Positions 62,967 to 64,000 of a stretch of DNA of 64,000 nt are shown here, piece after piece. The DNA is from Pseudactinotalea suaedae (GTDB lineage Bacteria; Actinomycetota; Actinomycetes; Actinomycetales; Beutenbergiaceae): the NCBI RefSeq assembly GCF_009733815.1, contig NZ_WNXY01000002.1:124001-188000 (forward strand). The letters run 5' to 3'. The notes beneath the pieces were generated by a model, which worked only from the letters and a program-made list of their open reading frames with translations, was not told the DNA's origin and made no database searches. The first letter of the stretch is position 1; the number at the start of each line of letters is the position of its first letter. Both the position numbers and the translations under genes were made by a program.

Positions 62967-64000
62967 TCAGGGGCGGGCGAGCACGTGCAGCGCCAGGGCG
63001 GAGACCGGGGGCACCTCGGCGCTGAACGTGCCGTCGTCGGCGACCTCGACCACAGGGCCCGAGCACTCGCCGTCGACCATCGGTCCGGTGATCACGTCGC
63101 AGTAGCTGCCCGCCGGAAGCGTGGTGGTCCAGGTCGCGCTGAGCGGCTCGTCCGCCTTGTTGACGACGACGAACCCGGCGTCGCCTCGGCCGAACGCGAT
63201 CGCACGCACGTCCTGCCACCAGCTGGTCATCGGCTGGCCCGCGGTGGCGTTGTGGAAGCCCACCATGCCGGTCACGGCCGGCCAGGCGTGCGTGCACACC
63301 CAGTCGCCGTCCGCGCGCTCGACGTCGACGTCCGGCTCGGCCGGGCACGTCGCGTCGAGGACGGCGCCGGCGTCGTCCAGCGCCGGACCCGCATCGCGGT
63401 CAGAGAAGGCGTAGCCCGAGTACACGACCGGCGTGCCGTAGTCGCCCGCCAGCAGCAGCACGTTGGCGAGTAGGTAGGTCGCCCCCTCGGTCGCGTCGAG
63501 AGTGCGGCCGTTGCGCTCGGTGTCGTGGTTGTCGACGAACGTCACCGCCTGCCCACCCTCCAGCATCCCGACGCTCCCGAGCTCCTGGAACCCGCGGATC
63601 GAGCCGCCCTCGAGCATCCCGACGATGTTCTCGCCCCACGCGAACTCGTAGACGAGCCCGGCGTCGACGTACTGCTCGGGCGTCACCGGCTCCCCCGCGG
63701 CGCGGATCACCTCCTGCAGGATCACCACCTCCTCCGGGAGCTCAGCGGTGATCGCGGCGATGTCCTCCGGCGGCATGTGCTTGGCGGCGTCGATCCGGAG
63801 ACCGGTCACGCCGAGCGAGACCAGGTCGGCGAGGTAGGCGGCGAGCTGCTCGCGGACGTGGTCGTCCTCGGTGGCCAGGTCGGCCAGGTTGACCAGCTCG
63901 CAGTCGCGCACCTGGAAGCTGTCGCGGTAGTCGACGATGTCGTCGTCCGCCGTCCGCCCGCAGTGGTGGAAGTCGCTCTCGGTCCAGATCCCCGGGTACT
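62967..64000 (-). CDS. Alpha-amylase, GH13, C-terminal part
   Basis: The frame runs off the right edge, leaving about 344 residues of the C-terminal part. The order matches actinobacterial secreted alpha-amylases: DFHHCGR, DYRDSFQVRDCELVNLADLATE, the nucleophile Asp in GLRIDAAKHMPPE, the acid/base Glu in VVILQEV, the stabilising Asp in FVDNHDTERNG, then the C-terminal all-beta domain. No starch-binding domain follows. It would release maltodextrins outside the cell for the nearby MalEFG importer. The signal peptide, if any, lies outside the window. Confidence 0.93.
   Translation of the reverse strand, partial: YPGIWTESDFHHCGRTADDDIVDYRDSFQVRDCELVNLADLATEDDHVREQLAAYLADLVSLGVTGLRIDAAKHMPPEDIAAITAELPEEVVILQEVIRAAGEPVTPEQYVDAGLVYEFAWGENIVGMLEGGSIRGFQELGSVGMLEGGQAVTFVDNHDTERNGRTLDATEGATYLLANVLLLAGDYGTPVVYSGYAFSDRDAGPALDDAGAVLDATCPAEPDVDVERADGDWVCTHAWPAVTGMVGFHNATAGQPMTSWWQDVRAIAFGRGDAGFVVVNKADEPLSATWTTTLPAGSYCDVITGPMVDGECSGPVVEVADDGTFSAEVPPVSALALHVLARP

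Overview
The window is very GC-rich DNA with dense genes, many GTG starts and frequent ATGA/GTGA stop-start overlaps, which points to an actinomycete. The homodimeric pyruvate dehydrogenase E1 next to a PucR-type regulator and a fabD-fabH-acpP-fabF cluster, DUF3052 and DUF3145 proteins, polyphosphate glucokinase, a class A RNase P RNA, and genes for starch and arabinan breakdown together suggest Micrococcales, most likely a relative of Cellulomonas. This placement is an inference from gene content; no 16S gene is present.

Layout. 1-11.4 kb: housekeeping genes (3' end of panB, a cell-wall amidase coupled to a SPOR-like protein, ppgK, glutamine-dependent nadE, rnpB, ThrE-type exporter) mixed with small enzymes. 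11.4-20.1 kb: a leftward operon for a Dpp/Opp-type ABC importer, ending in a LacI regulator and a FAD-dependent oxidoreductase; the substrate is unknown. 20.2-31.0 kb: tRNA-Val, GDPD, peroxiredoxin and DUF3052, then aceE, a FasR/MabR-like regulator, the type II fatty acid synthesis operon and DUF3145. This block makes acetyl-CoA and uses it for acyl chains. 31.2-37.8 kb: a membrane-anchored protein, GH51 arabinofuranosidase, Bcr-type exporter, phenylalanine hydroxylase with a divergent Lrp regulator, and a NYN-LOTUS RNA-binding protein. 37.8-46.1 kb: a clpX copy with a small regulator, an endolysin-like protein, a tRNA(CAT), a TetM-type ribosomal protection protein with an overlapping upstream reading frame, and a galactarate/glucarate pathway with its LysR regulator. 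46.2-54.8 kb: tRNA-Asn, a copper-storage protein, a 13E12-type HNH protein with a candidate SOS promoter, a GH16-like protein, and dnaG and dgt separated by an ArsR-MFS efflux pair. 54.9-64.0 kb: a maltodextrin locus (alpha-glucosidase, MalEFG-type importer, LacI regulator, alpha-amylase cut by the window end) interrupted by an AbiEi/DUF559 gene flanked by 28-bp repeats.

Regulation visible in the DNA. Many genes have a TANNNT element 6-8 bases before an ATG or GTG and no Shine-Dalgarno site, the signature of leaderless mRNAs; I used it to choose starts. A matching 19-bp inverted repeat lies before the FasR-like gene and again before fabD. Other sites include a GalR/LacI-like operator on the arabinofuranosidase promoter, an inverted repeat at the ArsR-MFS promoter, a LexA-like box, and hairpins after acpP and malE that probably favour expression of those first genes.
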